A stretch of 64,000 nucleotides of DNA, from assembly GCA_030447875.1 (NCBI GenBank), contig JAUJOA010000003.1, positions 1 through 64,000 on the forward strand, written 5' to 3'. The DNA comes from Thermoleophilaceae bacterium. GTDB taxonomy: Bacteria; Actinomycetota; Thermoleophilia; Solirubrobacterales; Thermoleophilaceae. Both the position numbers and the translations under genes were made by a program. Shown here in pieces: positions 43,873 to 52,285 of the stretch. The notes under the pieces were generated by a model, which was not told the origin of the DNA, did not search any database, and worked only from the letters and a program-made list of their open reading frames with translations. How positions within the stretch are numbered: the stretch's first letter is position 1; each line of letters opens with the position of its first letter.

Positions 43873-44888
43873 GTCTCTCCCTCGATCGCTGGCGTAGCGG
43901 CAGTATCCCCGCCCTCCGACACTTCATGCATCGCGAGCAGGCCGGCCCCGATCACGCCGGCGGCCGGGCCGCCACGGGCGAGCGAGATCGAGACCCCCTC
44001 GAAGATCGCCGGCAGGGCGCGCGCGGCCGCCTCGCCGCGCGCCGCGTCGCTGAACAGGTCGCCCGCGCGCGAGAGGCCGCCCCCGATCACCACGTGCTCC
44101 GGCTCGAACGTGTTGACGGCACCGGTGATGCCAACTCCCAGATGGCACCCGAGACGCTGGAGGAGACCCAGGGCATCACCATCCCCGGCGCGCGCGGCAT
44201 CGGCCACGGCACGGCCGTCCACGGCCCCATGCCGATCGACGAGACCGGCCAGGCGCGAATCGGGCTTCGCGCGGCCGAGCTCGGCGGCATCGCGCTCCAG
44301 TGCCGTGCCGCTGCACAAGGCCTCGAGGCAGCCCCTGCTGGGACAGTTACCCGGGCACTCCGGCCCCTCTTCGTCGATCACCGCGTGGCCGAGCTCCCCG
44401 CCGAGCCCGCTCGCGCCTCGGAAGATGCGCCCGTCGATGATCACGCCGCCGCCGACCCCGGTGCCGAGCGTGTACATCACGAGGTGGCGAGCGGCGCCGC
44501 CCGGAGTCACCTGGGCCTCCGCGAGCGCCGCACAGTTGGCGTCGTTGTCGACGAACACCGGAACTCCGAAGCGGCGACCGAGCTCCTCGCGGAGGTGCAC
44601 GCCGGCGAGTGGGATGTTTACGCTCGCCACCACGCAGCCCGTCGCGAAGTCGATCTGGGATGGAACCCCCACCCCGACCGCGACCGGAGCACCAGCCCGC
44701 GCGACCACCTGGTCGACCGCGGACTCGATGCCGTCGAGCAGGGCGGGTCCGGTCGACAGGTCGGTTGGCTGCTCGACCGACTCGATGGCCGCGCCCTCGA
44801 CCACGGCCGCTACCGCCACCTTGGTACCGCCCACGTCCACGCCGAGCACGTGCGCGGGCCGGCCGTCGCTCGATCGAGCCTCGGGCAT
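43869..44888 (-). CDS. ROK family sugar kinase (glucokinase-like)
   Basis: 339 residues. ATP phosphate motif [28 protein letters not shown] with the catalytic Asp, [12 protein letters not shown], the ROK zinc cluster [18 protein letters not shown], and [12 protein letters not shown]. Most likely phosphorylates glucose to feed zwf and pgi. ATG 44888 is chosen because the protein begins with 15 residues before DVGGTK and a GAGAAT box lies 6 nt upstream; the frame continues to 45290 only as antisense of the small oxidase genes. First gene of the glucokinase-tkt pair. Confidence 0.87.
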   Translation of the reverse strand: MPEARSSDGRPAHVLGVDVGGTKVAVAAVVEGAAIESVEQPTDLSTGPALLDGIESAVDQVVARAGAPVAVGVGVPSQIDFATGCVVASVNIPLAGVHLREELGRRFGVPVFVDNDANCAALAEAQVTPGGAARHLVMYTLGTGVGGGVIIDGRIFRGASGLGGELGHAVIDEEGPECPGNCPSRGCLEALCSGTALERDAAELGRAKPDSRLAGLVDRHGAVDGRAVADAARAGDGDALGLLQRLGCHLGVGITGAVNTFEPEHVVIGGGLSRAGDLFSDAARGEAAARALPAIFEGVSISLARGGPAAGVIGAGLLAMHEVSEGGDTAATPAIEGET

Positions 44889-44894
44889 TGACGC

Positions 44895-44900
44895 ATTCTC
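44895..44900 (-). promoter_or_regulatory. -10-like box, leaderless type
   Basis: GAGAAT on the minus strand ends 6 nt before the ATG at 44888; four of six bases match TATAAT. Confidence 0.35.
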
Positions 44901-44931
44901 TCCAGCGCCGAGGCGAGATTGCAAACCGAGG

Positions 44932-44937
44932 TAGGAT
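44932..44937 (+). promoter_or_regulatory. -10 box, leaderless type
   Basis: TAGGAT ends 8 nt before the ATG at 44946; divergent partner of the glucokinase promoter in a 57-bp gap. Confidence 0.5.
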
Positions 44938-44945
44938 TCCGCCGG

Positions 44946-45050
44946 ATGGATCGCCGGCTCGCCCAGAAGAACGTCCGCACGGGCCTCATCGCCGCGGCGA
45001 TCTCGACGGTCGTGTTCGCGGCCGCGTTCTTCGCCGGCTACGTCTACTAG
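44946..45050 (+). CDS. 34-residue single-helix membrane protein
   Basis: Very short gene: basic N-terminus MDRRLAQKNVRTGL, then one membrane helix (IAAAISTVVFAAAFFAGYVY) to the end. A -10 box lies 8 nt upstream of the ATG. Ten base pairs separate it from the oxidase subunit IV gene, and it is the first gene of that plus-strand unit. It is probably a small oxidase-associated or assembly subunit, by position only. Too short for an ordinary gene finder. Confidence 0.6.
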   Translation: MDRRLAQKNVRTGLIAAAISTVVFAAAFFAGYVY

Positions 45051-45060
45051 GCCTGGCGGC

Positions 45061-45315
45061 GTGGCGACCGAGCTGAGCCGCGGCGATGGCGATGCCCCGG
45101 GCGAGGAGCTGGCTCCTCGGGCTACCGAGGAGCTCCACCTTCCCGGCCCCTCGTACCTGCCGGTGCTCACGGCGTTCGGCATATCGATCGCCATCGTCGG
45201 GGTGGTCTTCAGCGTCGTCGTCGTAGTCCTCGGCGCCATCATCACGGTCGTGTCCGTGGTGCGGTGGGTGCGTGAGACCCGCGAGGACATGGCCGAGCTG
45301 CCGCTCGAGCACTAG
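45061..45315 (+). CDS. cytochrome c oxidase subunit IV-like protein
   Basis: 84 residues. After a polar N-terminus comes LHLPGPSYLPVLTAFGISIA, a signature-like stretch of actinobacterial oxidase subunit IV/CtaF proteins. Two membrane helices follow (SYLPVLTAFGISIAIVGVVF, VVVVLGAIITVVSVVRWV) and then an acidic WVRETREDMAELP tail. It stabilises the oxidase complex in the cytoplasmic membrane. GTG start. Probably belongs to the A2-type oxidase encoded from 47.0 kb, although an MFS gene lies between. Confidence 0.72.
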   Translation: MATELSRGDGDAPGEELAPRATEELHLPGPSYLPVLTAFGISIAIVGVVFSVVVVVLGAIITVVSVVRWVRETREDMAELPLEH

Positions 45316-45327
45316 CCGGTTGCCTCG

Positions 45328-45346
45328 GGCGTTCGGGTCGAACGCC
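45328..45346 (+). terminator. perfect 8-bp hairpin after subunit IV
   Basis: GGCGTTCG (45328-45335) and CGAACGCC (45339-45346) enclose a 3-nt loop, 12 nt after the subunit IV stop. No U-tract. Probable terminator or attenuator. The rest of the 258-bp gap to 45573 is GC-rich and shows nothing else I can name. Confidence 0.45.
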
Positions 45347-45573
45347 GTGGCGGGCGGGTCCTGGCGGCGTCCGGACCTCGCTCGGCTCGGGCTCCGTTCG
45401 CTTCGCTCACTAGACGCCCTGGCGAGCGAGTCCTACCGCCGCCACCCGCCCGAGCGGCGCCCTCGTGGACGGTGGTGGCACGGTCCACTGCTTTCGCTTT
45501 AAGCGCTTCACTTCGATACGCCCAGGCGGCTCCATGTGTCCCCCGCGGCGCGGCCGGGTGTAGCGGTGCTGTG

Positions 45574-46920
45574 ATGCGTCCGCCTCCAAGCGTCTCGGAA
45601 CAGCCGGGCGCCGTCTCGGTCGCGCCTCCGGCGCCGGGGCGCTCGTGGCGCTTGCTGAGCCCGGCGGTGCTCAGCTGGATCCTGTTCGACTTCGCCACGA
45701 CGATCTTCTCCTACGTCGTGCTCACGCGCTACTTCAACGAGTGGATCGTCATCGAGCGCGGACAGCCCGACGCGGTGATCGGCCTCATGGGGGCGTCGGT
45801 GTCGATCCTGCTCGTGTTCGCGCTCCCGACCCTCGGTGCGCTCTCCGACCGGCTCGGGCGTCACAAGCCGTTCCTCACCGCCTTCACGCTCGCGGCCATC
45901 GGTGGGACGGCCGCATTGGGCGTGGTCGACAGCGTCCTCGTGGCCCTCATCGTGGCCGGCGTGGCGATCTTCGCGTTCAACAGCGCGGAGGCGCAGTACC
46001 ACCCGCTGCTCGCGAGCGTCGCTCCTCCCGATCGGCGAAGCCTCGTATCGGGCATTGGCGTCGGGGTCGGCTATGTCGGAGCCTTCGTAGCGCTCTACCT
46101 TCTGGGAGCGATCGTCGCCGACGGCGACAATCAGGCCGCGTTCCTGCCTACCGCCGCCCTCTACCTCGCGTTCGCTCTGCCATGCATCGTGCTCGTTCGC
46201 GACCGGACGGCGCGCCGGGTCGAGCCCGCTCCGGCCGGCGGCGGCCGTCTGCCGCTGAACGCCGCCTCCCAGGCCCTCGCGAGCGTGCGCGCGGCGTGGG
46301 GAAGGCCGCACGGGCGCCTGCTGCTGGCGCGCTTCCTGTACGTCGACGCGATCGCCACCGTGATCGCCTTCATGACCGTTTACGCGCGCAGGACCGGGGA
46401 CTTCTCGTCCGGCGAGCTCGATCTCCTGATTGGCATCTCGATCGGCTTCGCGATCGTCGGGGCGATCGCCGCGGGGTTGCTCGTCGAGCGGCTCGGACCG
46501 CGGAACGTGCTGCTCGTGACGCTGCTGGGGGTTGTCGCCGCACTGCTCGTGGTCGCCGTGTCCGGACTGAGCGCCGTGCTCTGGGTGGTCGGTCCGATCG
46601 TCGGGGTGGCGCTCGGCAGCGTCTCCGCGAGCGACCGCGTGTTCCTGCTTCGGCTCATTCCGCCGAACCGCAGGGGCGAGGACTTCGCCCTCTACGCGCT
46701 TGTCGGCAAGCTCTCGAACGGCTTCGGCCCCCTCGTCCTGTGGGGCGGGACGATCTTCCTCCTCACCAACGTGCTAGCGGCCGCGAGCACGTTCACCGCG
46801 AGCCGCGTTGCGATCTGCGTCCTCGCAATGGCCGCGCTGGCGGGTGCCTGGCTGGTCCGGCCGCTGCCGAACCCGCGCGCCACCGACCCGGACCCCGTGG
46901 CCGGCACGGCAAGGTCCTAA
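45574..46920 (+). CDS. MFS transporter, UMF1/Atg22-like
   Basis: 448 residues, 12 predicted membrane helices. LSWILFDFATTIFSYVVLTRYF at helix 1 and LSDRLGRHKPFL in the loop after helix 3 are typical of the UMF1 (Atg22-like) branch, thought to export amino acids or similar small molecules. The substrate is unknown. ATG 45574 is used (GTGATG). It stands between the subunit IV and subunit II genes of the second oxidase locus, in the same direction; whether it is co-transcribed is unclear because a hairpin precedes it. Confidence 0.82.
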   Translation: MRPPPSVSEQPGAVSVAPPAPGRSWRLLSPAVLSWILFDFATTIFSYVVLTRYFNEWIVIERGQPDAVIGLMGASVSILLVFALPTLGALSDRLGRHKPFLTAFTLAAIGGTAALGVVDSVLVALIVAGVAIFAFNSAEAQYHPLLASVAPPDRRSLVSGIGVGVGYVGAFVALYLLGAIVADGDNQAAFLPTAALYLAFALPCIVLVRDRTARRVEPAPAGGGRLPLNAASQALASVRAAWGRPHGRLLLARFLYVDAIATVIAFMTVYARRTGDFSSGELDLLIGISIGFAIVGAIAAGLLVERLGPRNVLLVTLLGVVAALLVVAVSGLSAVLWVVGPIVGVALGSVSASDRVFLLRLIPPNRRGEDFALYALVGKLSNGFGPLVLWGGTIFLLTNVLAAASTFTASRVAICVLAMAALAGAWLVRPLPNPRATDPDPVAGTARS

Positions 46921-46962
46921 CAGGGTCCTCCAGGAGCGAGGCACGCGGTCGGCCGGCTTGAA

Positions 46963-46968
46963 TACACT
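46963..46968 (+). promoter_or_regulatory. candidate -10 box of ctaC (locus 2)
   Basis: TACACT, about 55 nt before the ATG at 47024, so a conventional leadered promoter. No clear -35 was seen. Confidence 0.35.
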
Positions 46969-47023
46969 CGCGGCCGCGTGGATCCTGAACGGCATGCGAC
47001 CAACTCGTCGGTGACCGGGACAG

Positions 47024-47887
47024 ATGCGTAAGCACCCCCTGGCGCAGATGCTCGTGATCGGGACGATCGCCTCGATCCTCGGCGTCATCCTCGCACTCGC
47101 GATCGACTGGTTCCCGCCCCAGGGCTCGGCGTCCGCGCGCGACATCGACACGCTCTACGACGTGTTGATGATCGTCTCCGTGCCGATCTTCGTCCTGGTG
47201 ATGACGGTCGCGATCTACAGCGTCGTGAAGTTCCGCGCGCGCCCGGGCGATCAGAGCGACGGCGCGCCGATCCACGGCAACACGAAGCTCGAGGTCGTCT
47301 GGGTCACGATCCCGTTCTTGATCGTGAGCGCGCTCGCCTTCTACGGCTGGGTCGTCCTGGACGACATCGAGAGACCGCAACCGAACACCATGGTCGTGGA
47401 CGTGACCGGCCAGCAGTTCGCCTGGAGCTTCGAGTACCCGCAACCCGGCGGCGCGGAGCCGGTCCAGTCCAACGAACTCGTGCTGCCGGTCAACAGGCCG
47501 GTCGACTTCAACATCCAGGCGCTCGACGTGATCCACTCCTTCTGGGTCCCGGCCTTCCGGTTGAAGTCGGACGCCGTGCCCGGCATCGAGACGACCTACC
47601 GGGTCACTCCCGACGTCGAGGGCACCTACGACGTGGTCTGCGCGGAGCTCTGCGGCCTCGGACACGCCACCATGCGCCAGAGCGTGCGCGTGGTTCCCGA
47701 GGAGGAGTTCACGAGCTGGCTGGCGCAGCGCAAGGAGGAGGCGGCCCCGGCGGCCGGGGCCGCGCAAGGAACCGGCCCCGACGAGGGGGCGGCACCTTCC
47801 GGAGAAGATCAGCAGGCGCCGCCGAGCGACCAGCCCGAGGCCGGCACCGAGGGGGCTTCATCGGGGGGCAGCGAACCCGTTGGTTGA
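47024..47887 (+). CDS. cytochrome c oxidase subunit II (locus 2)
   Basis: 287 residues. N-terminal helix (MLVIGTIASILGVILALAI) and two further membrane helices near residues 45-67 and 88-110. The cupredoxin domain has an intact CuA site, CAELCGLGHATM, plus the upstream His in DVIHSFWVPAFRLKSD. The last ~45 residues are an Ala/Gly/Pro/Glu-rich tail without motifs. No cytochrome c domain is fused. It serves the A2-type subunit I encoded 117 bp downstream. Confidence 0.92.
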   Translation: MRKHPLAQMLVIGTIASILGVILALAIDWFPPQGSASARDIDTLYDVLMIVSVPIFVLVMTVAIYSVVKFRARPGDQSDGAPIHGNTKLEVVWVTIPFLIVSALAFYGWVVLDDIERPQPNTMVVDVTGQQFAWSFEYPQPGGAEPVQSNELVLPVNRPVDFNIQALDVIHSFWVPAFRLKSDAVPGIETTYRVTPDVEGTYDVVCAELCGLGHATMRQSVRVVPEEEFTSWLAQRKEEAAPAAGAAQGTGPDEGAAPSGEDQQAPPSDQPEAGTEGASSGGSEPVG

Positions 47888-47908
47888 CGGTTGTCCAGTC
47901 GCTACGAT
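47880..47908 (+). promoter_or_regulatory. candidate promoter for ctaD (locus 2)
   Basis: TTGGTT (47880-47885), 17-bp spacer, TACGAT (47903-47908), overlapping the end of the subunit II gene. A leader of about 90 nt with GGAGAGAG near the start codon follows. Confidence 0.35.
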
Positions 47909-48004
47909 GCCAGGCGGTCGGCCGGATCGGCTTGCCGGATGGAGGCATAGCCGGCTGAAGGCCGCGGCCTGCGCGAAGAGCGACTGCGAAGGAGAGAGAC
48001 CCCA

Positions 48005-49909
48005 GTGACGATGGCCGCCAAGCTGAGGGCACCGGGCTGGTACCGAGCCGCGCTGTCCCTGCCCATCGGGGCGCTCGTGGCCTTCGCGATCGTGGCCGGC
48101 GCCCGTGCCCTCTACGGCTGGACGCCGGTGATCGATGGAGAAGCGATCACCACGGTCGCCCTGATAGCCATGCCCCTCGCCTTCCTCGTGGGGATCGGCT
48201 GCTTCGACTACTGGTTCCGCTGGGCATCGGGCGCCCCGACCGTCCCCGAGGATCACTCGGGCCACGGTGCCACCTCCTGGCGCGACTACTTCCGGGTGAA
48301 CACCGACCACAAGGTCATCGGGATCCAGTACATCGTCACGACGTTCGTGTTCTTCATGCTCGCCGGCCTGATGGCGATGCTGATCCGCGCCGAGCTCGCG
48401 GCTCCCGGCACTCAGTTCGTCGATCCGAACACCTACAACGGACTGTTCTCGGTCCACGCGTCGCTGATGATCTTCCTGTTCATCATCCCGGTCTTCGCCG
48501 GAATCGCGAACTACGTGATCCCGCTCATGATCGGCGCGCCGGACATGGCGTTTCCACGCCTCAACGCGCTGTCGTTCTGGATGCTCCCGATGGCGGGGAT
48601 CATGATGCTGGCCAGCTTCTTCGCGCCGGGCGGCGCGTTCGCCACCGGCTGGACCGCCTACGCGCCGCTCTCGACCGACACGCCACTCGGTCAGACCTTC
48701 TTCACGATCGCCGTGCAGTTCGCCGGTGCGTCGTCGATCGCCACCGCGCTCAACTTCCTGGTCACGATCATCACCATGCGGGCGCCCGGGCTCACCTTCT
48801 TCCGCATGCCGCTGCTCGTGTGGGCGAACTTCACCACGTCGTTGCTCGTGGTGATCGCCACCCCCTTCATCGCCGGATCGCAGTTCTTCCTTCTCCTCGA
48901 CCGTGCGCTCGGCACCGAGTTCTTCCAGGTGGCGAACGGCGGCGACGTGATCATGTACCAGCACGTCTTCTGGTTCTACTCACACCCCGCCGTCTACATC
49001 ATGATGCTGCCCGGCTTCGGGATCATCAGCGAGGTCATCTCGGCCAACGCCCGCAAACCGATCTTCGGGTACCGCATGATGGCCTTCTCCCTGGTGGCCA
49101 TCGTGATCCTCGGATTCACCGTCTGGGCGCACCACATGTTCGTCTCCGGGATGGCCTCGTGGCTGCGCGTGCCGATGATGATCACGACGATGCTGATCGC
49201 CGTGCCCACCGGCATCAAGATCTTCTCCTGGCTGGCGACGCTATGGCGCGGGGTGATCCACCTCACCACGCCGATGCTGTTCGCGCTCGGCTTCATCACG
49301 ATGTTCACCCTGGGTGGGATCAGCGGGATCATGCTCGCCGTCATCCCGGTGGTGATCCACGTCTCCGACACGTACTTCGTGGTGGCTCACATCCACTACG
49401 TCCTCTTCGGCGGAAGCGTGTTCACGATCTTCGCCGGCATCTACTCTGGTTCCCGAAGATGACCGGCCGGATGTACGACGAGACGCTCGGCAAGGTCCAC
49501 TTCTGGCTCTCGTTCATCTTCTTCAACCTCACCTTCGGACCCATGCACCTCGTAGGCGTGGACGGCATGCCGCGCCGGGTGGCGGACTACGCCGACCAGT
49601 TCGCGACGCTCAACGTGATCATCTCGGTCTCGAGTTTCCTGTTCGGGCTGTCGTTCTTCGTCTTCCTCTACAACATGATCTCGAGCTGGCGCCACGGGCC
49701 AAAGGCCGCGGCCAACCCCCTGGCGGGCGCACACGCTCGAGTGGCAGGTCACCTCGCCGCCGCCGGTCTTCAACTTCGACGAGATCCCCACGGTCGTCGG
49801 CGGGCCGTACGAGTACGGCGTGCCGGGCGCGGTACACGGCGTCTTCAAGGACAAGAAGCAGGCGGTGCCGGCGGGCACCGCTCCCGGCGGCCGCGAGCGA
49901 GTGAGCTAG
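48005..49909 (+). CDS. cytochrome c oxidase subunit I (locus 2, A2-type), two frameshifts
   Basis: Read as one gene of about 634 codons. Two extra N-terminal helices (residues ~15-70) precede the 12-helix core. The D-channel segment reads YSHPAVYIMMLPGFG (Y325-S326), the hallmark of A2-type oxidases; CuB and haem ligands (AHHMFVSG, AHIHYVLFGGS) are present. The frame breaks at about 49445, where TACTCTGG should be TACTTCTGG (one T missing), and is restored at 49716-49720, where five Cs stand for four before TGGCGGGCG. Between and after, the frame encodes normal subunit I (WFPKMTGRMYDETLGKVHFW, then TLEWQVTSPPPVFNFDEIP). Compensating one-base errors suggest sequencing error, or recent decay. 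Confidence 0.88.
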
Positions 49910-49912
49910 GTA

Positions 49913-50769
49913 ATGGCCGGGCGCGAGCCGAAGAGGATCCTCGTCGTGGCGAACGAGACCGTAGGCGGCCGGGAGCTGATCGACAGGGTCAAGGCGCGCG
50001 CCGAGCAGGTCATGGAGGAGATGCGGCCTTACTCCGTGCTCGTGATCTGTCCGCAGAACCAGCCGAAGCATGGCTACGTGCTCTACGAGGACTCGATCAG
50101 GACGGCCGCCGAGAACCGCCTGATGACCACGCTGGCGCAGCTCCAGCAGGCCGGCGTGACCGCCGCCGGTGAGGTCGTGGACCCCGACGCGTACTCGGCG
50201 ATCATGGATGCCGTCGACCACTTTCGGCCGGACGAGATCATCATCTCAACGCATCCGGAGACGCGGTCCGGGTGGCTCCGGCGCGATCTGGTCGCGCGCG
50301 TCCGCGACGACACCGGCCTGCCGGTCGAGCACGTCGTGGTCGATCTCGGCAGCGACCGCGGGGACGTCAAGCACACCCTCGTGGTGGCCAACCAGACCGT
50401 CGAGGGCGCGCCGCTTCTGCGCCACCTGAAGCAGAAGGCCGCCGATGAGCCCCACCGCTTTACCGTGATCTGCCCCAGAGCGGGCACGGAGATACCCAGG
50501 CGTTCGACCGCCTCGCGGCCATGCTCGAGGATCTCGAGGAGGAGGGCCTCGAGGCCGTGGGACAGGTCATGCATCCCGACCCGTTCACCGCGATCCAGAA
50601 CGCGATGCAGTTCTACGCCGTGGACGAGATCGTCATCTCCACGTTCCCCGATGAGCGCTCGGGGTGGATGCGCGGCGATCTGGTGGGCCGTGTCCAGCGC
50701 ACCACCTCCAGGCCGGTCGAGCATGTGGTCGTCACGCCGGAGCAGGCACGCGAGGGGGCGGCGCGCTGA
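49913..50769 (+). CDS. tandem universal-stress-like protein in oxidase operon, one frameshift
   Basis: About 285 codons in two homologous halves. Each half starts with an (I/L)VVANxTV strand and ends with ISTxPxxRSGWxRxDLVxRV then PVEHVVV, a variant of the USP nucleotide loop. The frame breaks near 50485 (one base missing): before it ends HRFTVICPRAGTE, after it continues GDTQAFDRLAAMLEDLEEEG to the TGA at 50767-50769. ATG is 3 bp after the subunit I stop and the end overlaps the subunit III start by one base. So a USP-like sensor or accessory protein is built into the oxidase operon. Function unknown. Confidence 0.75.
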
Positions 50770-51386
50770 TGGAGTCCGCCGGTGTCGCACTCGGTCACGG
50801 CCACGAGCACGAGCACCACGGGCCGCCGCCCGCCAACCGCTCGTCGCGAGTGGAGGCGCAGTTCCTCGGGATGCTGCTCTTCATCATCTCGGAGATCATG
50901 CTCTTCGGAGCGTTCTTCACCGCCTACTTCTTCATCCGGGTCGTGAACGGGGTCGACTGGCCGGCCCAGGGCGAGGAGCTGCCCAAGCTCATCGCCGGGG
51001 TGAACACGGCGATCCTCATCTCGTCGAGCTTCACGATGCACTGGGCGCTCGAGGGGGCGAAGAACGAGAACCGGTACGGCTTGCGAGCGGGCCTCCTCAC
51101 GACTTTCCTGCTCGGACTCACGTTCCTCACGATCCAGATCAACGAGTACGTGCACCTTGGCTTCGCGCCGCATGACCATGCTCAGGGCTCGGTCTTCTAC
51201 GGGCTCACGGGTCTGCACGGGGCGCATGTCTTCGTCGGGTTGACGCTGCTCCTGTTCGCCACGATCCGGGCCTTTCGCGGCCACTTCACGCCGAAGGAGC
51301 ACCGCGGCGTGGAGGTGCCGGGGATCTACTGGCATTTCGTCGACGTCATGTGGATCCTGGTCTACTTCTCCCTCTACGTCCTGTAG
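50769..51386 (+). CDS. ctaE: cytochrome c oxidase subunit III
   Basis: 205 residues, five membrane helices. N-terminal His-rich HGHEHEHHGPPP, then EAQFLGMLLFIISEIMLFGAFFTAYF, FYGLTGLHGAHVFVGL and PGIYWHFVDVMWILVYFSLYVL, all typical of bacterial subunit III. It maintains proton uptake in the complex. ATG overlaps the USP-like gene stop by one base. The only subunit III gene in the window, so either it serves the A2-type oxidase alone or it is shared with locus 1. Confidence 0.93.
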   Translation: MESAGVALGHGHEHEHHGPPPANRSSRVEAQFLGMLLFIISEIMLFGAFFTAYFFIRVVNGVDWPAQGEELPKLIAGVNTAILISSSFTMHWALEGAKNENRYGLRAGLLTTFLLGLTFLTIQINEYVHLGFAPHDHAQGSVFYGLTGLHGAHVFVGLTLLLFATIRAFRGHFTPKEHRGVEVPGIYWHFVDVMWILVYFSLYVL

Positions 51387-51413
51387 CCGTCGCAGGCGTG
51401 GGTTCGGCGGATC

Positions 51414-51524
51414 ATGCTTAATCCGCTGAGGTCGGAGGCGGAGGCGTTCCGGTTTCTGCTGTACGTCCTGGTCGTCGTCGGGACGATCGTCGTGATCGTG
51501 CTCAGCGTTCGCGCGCTCCTCTGA
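51414..51524 (+). CDS. 36-residue single-helix membrane protein
   Basis: Short gene after subunit III: MLNPLRSEAEAFRFLLYVLV then a hydrophobic helix VVGTIVVIVLSVRALL to the end. It starts 27 bp after the ctaE stop and ends 5 bp before the inositol phosphatase start, so it is inside the same transcript. The N-terminal RSEAEAFRFL pattern looks conserved-protein-like. Possibly a tiny oxidase subunit; not recognised by name. Confidence 0.55.
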   Translation: MLNPLRSEAEAFRFLLYVLVVVGTIVVIVLSVRALL

Positions 51525-51529
51525 GCCCC

Positions 51530-52282
51530 GTGACGGATCTCGAGCTCGCCGAGCGGGCTGCTCGCCTTGCGGGCGAGGTGCTGCTCGAGCGATGGCGCAG
51601 CCCGGCGCAGGGCGTCGAGGCCAAGTCGTCCGCCACCGACCTGGTCTCGGACGCTGACCGAGCGGCCGAGGCGGCGATCCTCGAGCTGCTGGTGGTCGAG
51701 CGGCCGAGCGACGGAGTGCTCGGCGAGGAGGGCTCGGAGGTCGAGGGCCAGGCCTCGAGGCAATGGCTCGTCGACCCGCTGGACGGCACGACCAACTACC
51801 TCTACGGGTATCCCGCGTGGTCGGTCAGCGTGGCGCTCCGCGACGAGCTCGGAGCGGCCGTCGGCGTGGTGCACGACCCCTCGCGCGAGGAGACCTTTGT
51901 TGCCGTGCGTGAGCAGGGCAGCCGGCTGAACGGCGCCCGCCTACGCGTAAGGCAGGACGAGGCGCTTGCCACGGCGCTGGTCGCCACCGGGTTCGGCTAC
52001 ATGCCCGAGGCGCGGGCAGCCCAGGCCGAGACCGTGGCCCGAGTGCTGCCGAAGGTACGCGATATCCGCCGCGGCGGCTCGGCCGCCCTCGACCTGGCGG
52101 GGCTGGCCGCCGGGCGGCTCGACGGTTACTACGAGCGCGGGCTGCAGCCGTGGGACTGGGCGGCGGGGCGGTTGCTCGTGGTCGAGGCCGGTGGAGCGGT
52201 CGAGGAGCTCAGGGGCGAGCCGCCGGGGCTCGTTGCGGGCGCGCGCGGGCTGGTCGAGCAGCTCGCGGAGCTCGTCGCCTAG
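51530..52282 (+). CDS. inositol monophosphatase family protein
   Basis: 250 residues. Metal-binding motifs VLGEEGSEV (about residue 63), DPLDGTTNYLYGYP (83) and WDWAAGRLLVVEAGG (205) define the Li+-sensitive IMPase family (SuhB-like). It releases inositol from inositol 1-phosphate, or acts on related sugar phosphates or PAP. GTG start 5 bp after the small membrane protein. Converges with the cytochrome c gene, 3 bp away. Confidence 0.9.
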   Translation: MTDLELAERAARLAGEVLLERWRSPAQGVEAKSSATDLVSDADRAAEAAILELLVVERPSDGVLGEEGSEVEGQASRQWLVDPLDGTTNYLYGYPAWSVSVALRDELGAAVGVVHDPSREETFVAVREQGSRLNGARLRVRQDEALATALVATGFGYMPEARAAQAETVARVLPKVRDIRRGGSAALDLAGLAAGRLDGYYERGLQPWDWAAGRLLVVEAGGAVEELRGEPPGLVAGARGLVEQLAELVA

Positions 52283-52285
52283 ACG

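Noticed and set aside
45328..45350. tRNA T-arm (GTTCGGGTCGAAC looks like a TpsiC loop)
   Set aside because: No acceptor, anticodon or D-arm can be folded around it; an 8-bp stem with a 3-nt loop fits a terminator better.
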